DNA of 8,002 nucleotides from an uncultured Ruminococcus sp. GTDB lineage: Bacteria > Bacillota > Clostridia > Oscillospirales > Ruminococcaceae. Where the stretch lies: the NCBI GenBank assembly GCA_947175005.1, contig CAMWLD010000090.1, forward strand, positions 1 through 8,002, read 5' to 3'. The notes under the pieces are model-generated. The model was not told where the DNA came from. It ran no database searches and was given only the letters and a program-made list of their open reading frames with translations. The position numbers were made by a program, and so were the translations under genes. Position 1 is the stretch's first letter; every line of letters begins with the position of its first letter. This document shows positions 6,020 to 8,002 of this stretch, piece by piece.

Positions 6020-6050
6020 TGAAAAATAAAAAGAAATGAGGATATTATTT

Positions 6051-7106
6051 ATGGAAATTTTGGCAAGCAGCGATAAGATCGCTTACACAGGCAGAGTAGA
6101 CAAAAAGGAAAACGGTGTGGATTTTTACTATGCCTCATCTCAGGCGGAGGTCAAATTCAAGGGGACGGAAATTTCCGTAACTGTCAATATGAACTCGGTA
6201 TGGGGCAGCGTTGCCCTTGGGTACATTATCGACGGCAGGGAGGGGAAAATTCCCGTGCACAAGTACAACGACGGAAAAAATGTGACATATCAGGCGGCAA
6301 ATTCTCTGGAGGCGGACAAGGAACACACACTGATAATTTTTAAGCGGCAGGCGGCAAACCACAGCTTTACGCTGGTTTCATTCTCCTGCGACGGTGAATT
6401 TTTACAGCCGGGTCCCCGCCCTTCTTTGAAGCTGGAATTTTACGGAGACAGCGTTTCCGCAGGCGAGGTAAGCGAGGCGGAGGATTTTGCGGGACGGTGC
6501 GATCCTGCTTCCCATGACAGTGCGTATGACAACAGCTATCAAAGCTACACATGGCGGACGGCAAGGCTTCTGAATGCGCAGTTTCACAACATTGCACAGG
6601 GGGGAATTGCGGTTTTTGACGACACGGGGTGGTTCCATGCACCGAAGATGATAGGCATGGAATCGGTTTACGACAAGCTTTGCTATTTCCCCGAGGGGGG
6701 CGAGATAACCGAGTGGGATTTTTCAAGGTACACTCCCGATATCGTAGTGTTTGCTCTGGGGCAGAACGATCAGCACAACGGCATTACAGGCAAGGATGAT
6801 GTGGACATTTACGACCCCGATACCCGAAGCAAGTGGAAAGAGGGGTATAAAAAAATTGCCCGTAATATTCACAAGTATTACGGCAGCGGGACTAAGTATA
6901 TTTTCATAACAACGCTGCTTATGCACGACCCCGAGTGGGACAGGGCCATTGATGAGATAGTAAATGAACTGAATGCCGAGGGACAGAAAGCTTATCATTT
7001 TATGTTCAAGCGCAACGGCGCTGCGACCCCCGGACATCCGAGAATTTCCGAGCACAAGGAAATGGCGGAGGAACTGGCGGGATTTATCCGCAGCGAGGTC
7101 TTATAA
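6051..7106 (+). CDS. CE2-type SGNH carbohydrate esterase (probable cytoplasmic deacetylase)
   Basis: 351 residues from ATG 6051, preferred over ATG 6036 because TGAGGA (6037-6042) sits 8 bases before it, while 6036 has no ribosome binding site. Residues about 1-118 form a beta-rich module (VDFYYASSQAEVKFKGTEISVTV ... HSFTLVSFSCDGEF) as in family CE2 acetyl esterases. The SGNH domain follows: EFYGDSVSAG with the nucleophile Ser134, QGGIAV with the oxyanion Gly, LGQND (236-240) with Asn239, and GHP with His329, followed by the helix ISEHKEMAEELAGFI. Position -3 from the His is Thr and not Asp, consistent with the Ser-His dyad known in CE2. Family members remove acetyl groups from xylan, mannan or oligosaccharides. 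Without a signal peptide it should act on imported sugars. It lies 61 bases after the LRR gene and 46 before the phosphatase, and may form an operon with them. Confidence 0.85.
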   Translation: MEILASSDKIAYTGRVDKKENGVDFYYASSQAEVKFKGTEISVTVNMNSVWGSVALGYIIDGREGKIPVHKYNDGKNVTYQAANSLEADKEHTLIIFKRQAANHSFTLVSFSCDGEFLQPGPRPSLKLEFYGDSVSAGEVSEAEDFAGRCDPASHDSAYDNSYQSYTWRTARLLNAQFHNIAQGGIAVFDDTGWFHAPKMIGMESVYDKLCYFPEGGEITEWDFSRYTPDIVVFALGQNDQHNGITGKDDVDIYDPDTRSKWKEGYKKIARNIHKYYGSGTKYIFITTLLMHDPEWDRAIDEIVNELNAEGQKAYHFMFKRNGAATPGHPRISEHKEMAEELAGFIRSEVL

Positions 7107-7152
7107 GGTGCGGACAAATTATCGGCGCTGAAATATAAACGGAGATATAAAA

Positions 7153-7713
7153 ATGTGGATATACGAATTTGATTTCGGGGTACTGGATTTTATCCGAGAA
7201 AATATTGTCTGCCCCCCGCTGGACGCTGTTATGAAGATATTTACCTACGGCGGCAGCGGGGGAGCGGTATGGATAGCGGTTTCCTTGTGCATGATGTTTT
7301 CACGGTCAAAAGAGCTGCGGACAACGGGTATAATTATGGCAGCTATGCTGGTCATGACTCTGCTTTTTGACAATATCCTGCTGAAAAATCTTATAGCACG
7401 CCCACGCCCTTTTGTGCAGAGACCCGATATTATTCTTTCCATATCGCCGCCCGGGGGATATTCCTTTCCCTCGGGGCATTCCTGTTCTTCATTCGGGGGA
7501 GCGGCGGTCATTGGTATGAGGGTAAAGAAAAGAGCTGTAAGAGCTGCTGTCTGGGCTGCTGCGGCGCTTATTGCTTTTTCACGGCTTTATTTTTACGTGC
7601 ACTTTCCCACGGACGTTATTGCAGGGGCTGTGCTGGGGTGTGTGTTGGGGATAGCTTGCGTTTGGGCGGGGGAGAAAATTTCGGTTAGTATAGATCGCAG
7701 AAGTGACAGTTAA
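7153..7713 (+). CDS. PAP2-family membrane phosphatase
   Basis: 186 residues, a compact multi-pass membrane protein. All three parts of the phosphatidic-acid phosphatase type 2 signature are present: K78-x6-R85-P86 (KNLIARPRP), P106-S-G-H109, and S143-R144-x5-H150-x3-D154 (SRLYFYVHFPTD). His109, His150 and Asp154 are the expected catalytic residues. Hydrophobic segments lie near 36-50, 58-76, 112-122, 129-142 and 154-172. Members dephosphorylate lipid phosphates or undecaprenyl pyrophosphate at the membrane; the sequence does not say which. The start is set by GGAGA at 7141-7145, 7 bases before ATG. It may be the last gene of the LRR-esterase-phosphatase unit, though its function has no obvious link to the esterase. 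Confidence 0.92.
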   Translation: MWIYEFDFGVLDFIRENIVCPPLDAVMKIFTYGGSGGAVWIAVSLCMMFSRSKELRTTGIIMAAMLVMTLLFDNILLKNLIARPRPFVQRPDIILSISPPGGYSFPSGHSCSSFGGAAVIGMRVKKRAVRAAVWAAAALIAFSRLYFYVHFPTDVIAGAVLGCVLGIACVWAGEKISVSIDRRSDS

Positions 7714-7720
7714 TATAAAC

Positions 7721-7775
7721 ATTTTCTCCCCGCACCGCAGTCTCACAGCCGCAAGGCCATGGACGGGGAGAAAAT
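7721..7775. terminator. 12-bp inverted repeat between convergent genes, possible bidirectional terminator
   Basis: ATTTTCTCCCCG (7721-7732) and its exact reverse complement (7764-7775) enclose 31 bases that hold a small GCC-GCAA-GGC tetraloop hairpin. The stem sits between a plus-strand stop (7713) and a minus-strand stop (7798). Neither side has a proper T-run, though the arm ends are A/T-rich. The position supports a terminator role more than the sequence does. Confidence 0.45.
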
Positions 7776-7797
7776 CCCTCCGGAGCTTTGAAAAAAA

Positions 7798-8002
7798 TCA
7801 TGAGCCTCTCAGCTGGTGACCGCCCTTGCTGCGGATTATCCCCATTATCCGCTTTGCTTCGCCGGGGCGGCATATTACCTGAATGGACGAGGTTGTGGGA
7901 CGAGGCTCACGGGTGGCACGCTCGGCAGGGGGACTGTACATGGTCAAGGGCACTCCCGTGACTCCGCCCACGCTCATATTGGTGAAAAAGCCTATGGGGG
8001 TG
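7798..8002 (-). CDS. C-terminal part of an unrecognised minus-strand gene (start outside window)
   Basis: Read on the minus strand, the frame is open from the right edge for 67 residues and ends at TGA (7798-7800). It begins TPIGFFTNMSVGGVTGVP, continues through a Pro/Arg-rich stretch (about 22-36), and ends with a strand and helix, SSIQVICRPGEAKRIMGIIR (39-58), then SKGGHQLRGS. The codons look like those of the GC-rich genes nearby and no plus-strand frame here is as convincing, so I take it as real. A run of T follows the stop in the direction of transcription (complement of A7791-7797). I do not recognise the family. The gene is convergent with the phosphatase gene. Confidence 0.6.
   Translation of the reverse strand, partial: TPIGFFTNMSVGGVTGVPLTMYSPPAERATREPRPTTSSIQVICRPGEAKRIMGIIRSKGGHQLRGS

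Noticed and set aside
6036..6050. ATG at 6036 as the start of the esterase
   Set aside because: It has no ribosome binding site, and TGAGGA at 6037-6042 is correctly placed for ATG 6051.
7685..7873. 62-codon minus-strand frame across the gene junction
   Set aside because: It overlaps the end of the phosphatase gene, the inverted repeat and the better minus-strand frame ending at 7798, and has no motif support.

Overview
The window looks like chromosome from a fibre-degrading Gram-positive anaerobe of the gut or rumen, most like Ruminococcus and its relatives in the Oscillospiraceae. The grounds are the mix of gene families (a GH9-type protein, a CE2-type esterase, a secreted leucine-rich-repeat plus fibronectin type III protein), strong AGGAGG-type ribosome binding sites, and GC-rich genes separated by AT-rich spacers. 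The genus is an inference from gene content; no rRNA or marker gene is present.

Layout. Bases 3-1047 hold two short membrane-anchored proteins in tandem. The first is cut by the window edge. Both have an N-terminal membrane helix and a C-terminal domain that reads like an ExbD/TolR-type extracytoplasmic domain. Bases 1048-1362 hold a 130-base element closed by a perfect 14-bp inverted repeat and followed by a T-run (candidate structured RNA or small mobile element), then a 20-codon ORF with a strong ribosome binding site. Bases 1363-2475 encode a short-chain dehydrogenase/reductase-like protein with an N-terminal CxxC...CxxC zinc-ribbon-like extension. A clear hairpin terminator follows.

Bases 2532-3051 are non-coding and AT-rich. 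They hold a LacI-operator-like palindrome, a perfect -10 box and a leader with several hairpins, including two mutually exclusive pairings, just before the next gene. That gene (3070-4722) is a full-length GH9-like protein without a signal peptide. It keeps the GH9 framework motifs but lacks all three acidic catalytic positions: DAGD reads SGGG, and the NE motif reads NM. This apparent GH9 pseudoenzyme is the most striking item in the window.

Bases 4883-5989 encode a secreted BspA-type leucine-rich-repeat protein with a C-terminal fibronectin type III-like domain and visibly more AT-rich codons than its neighbours. It is followed at short spacing by a cytoplasmic CE2-type carbohydrate esterase (6051-7106) and a PAP2-family membrane phosphatase (7153-7713). 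The right end carries the C-terminal 67 residues of an unrecognised gene on the minus strand. It converges on the phosphatase gene, with a 12-bp inverted repeat between them.

How they may fit together. The GH9-like protein and the CE2-type esterase are both predicted to be cytoplasmic. A job with imported, partly acetylated plant-cell-wall oligosaccharides is plausible: deacetylation by the esterase, and binding or sensing rather than hydrolysis by the GH9-like protein. That link is inference.
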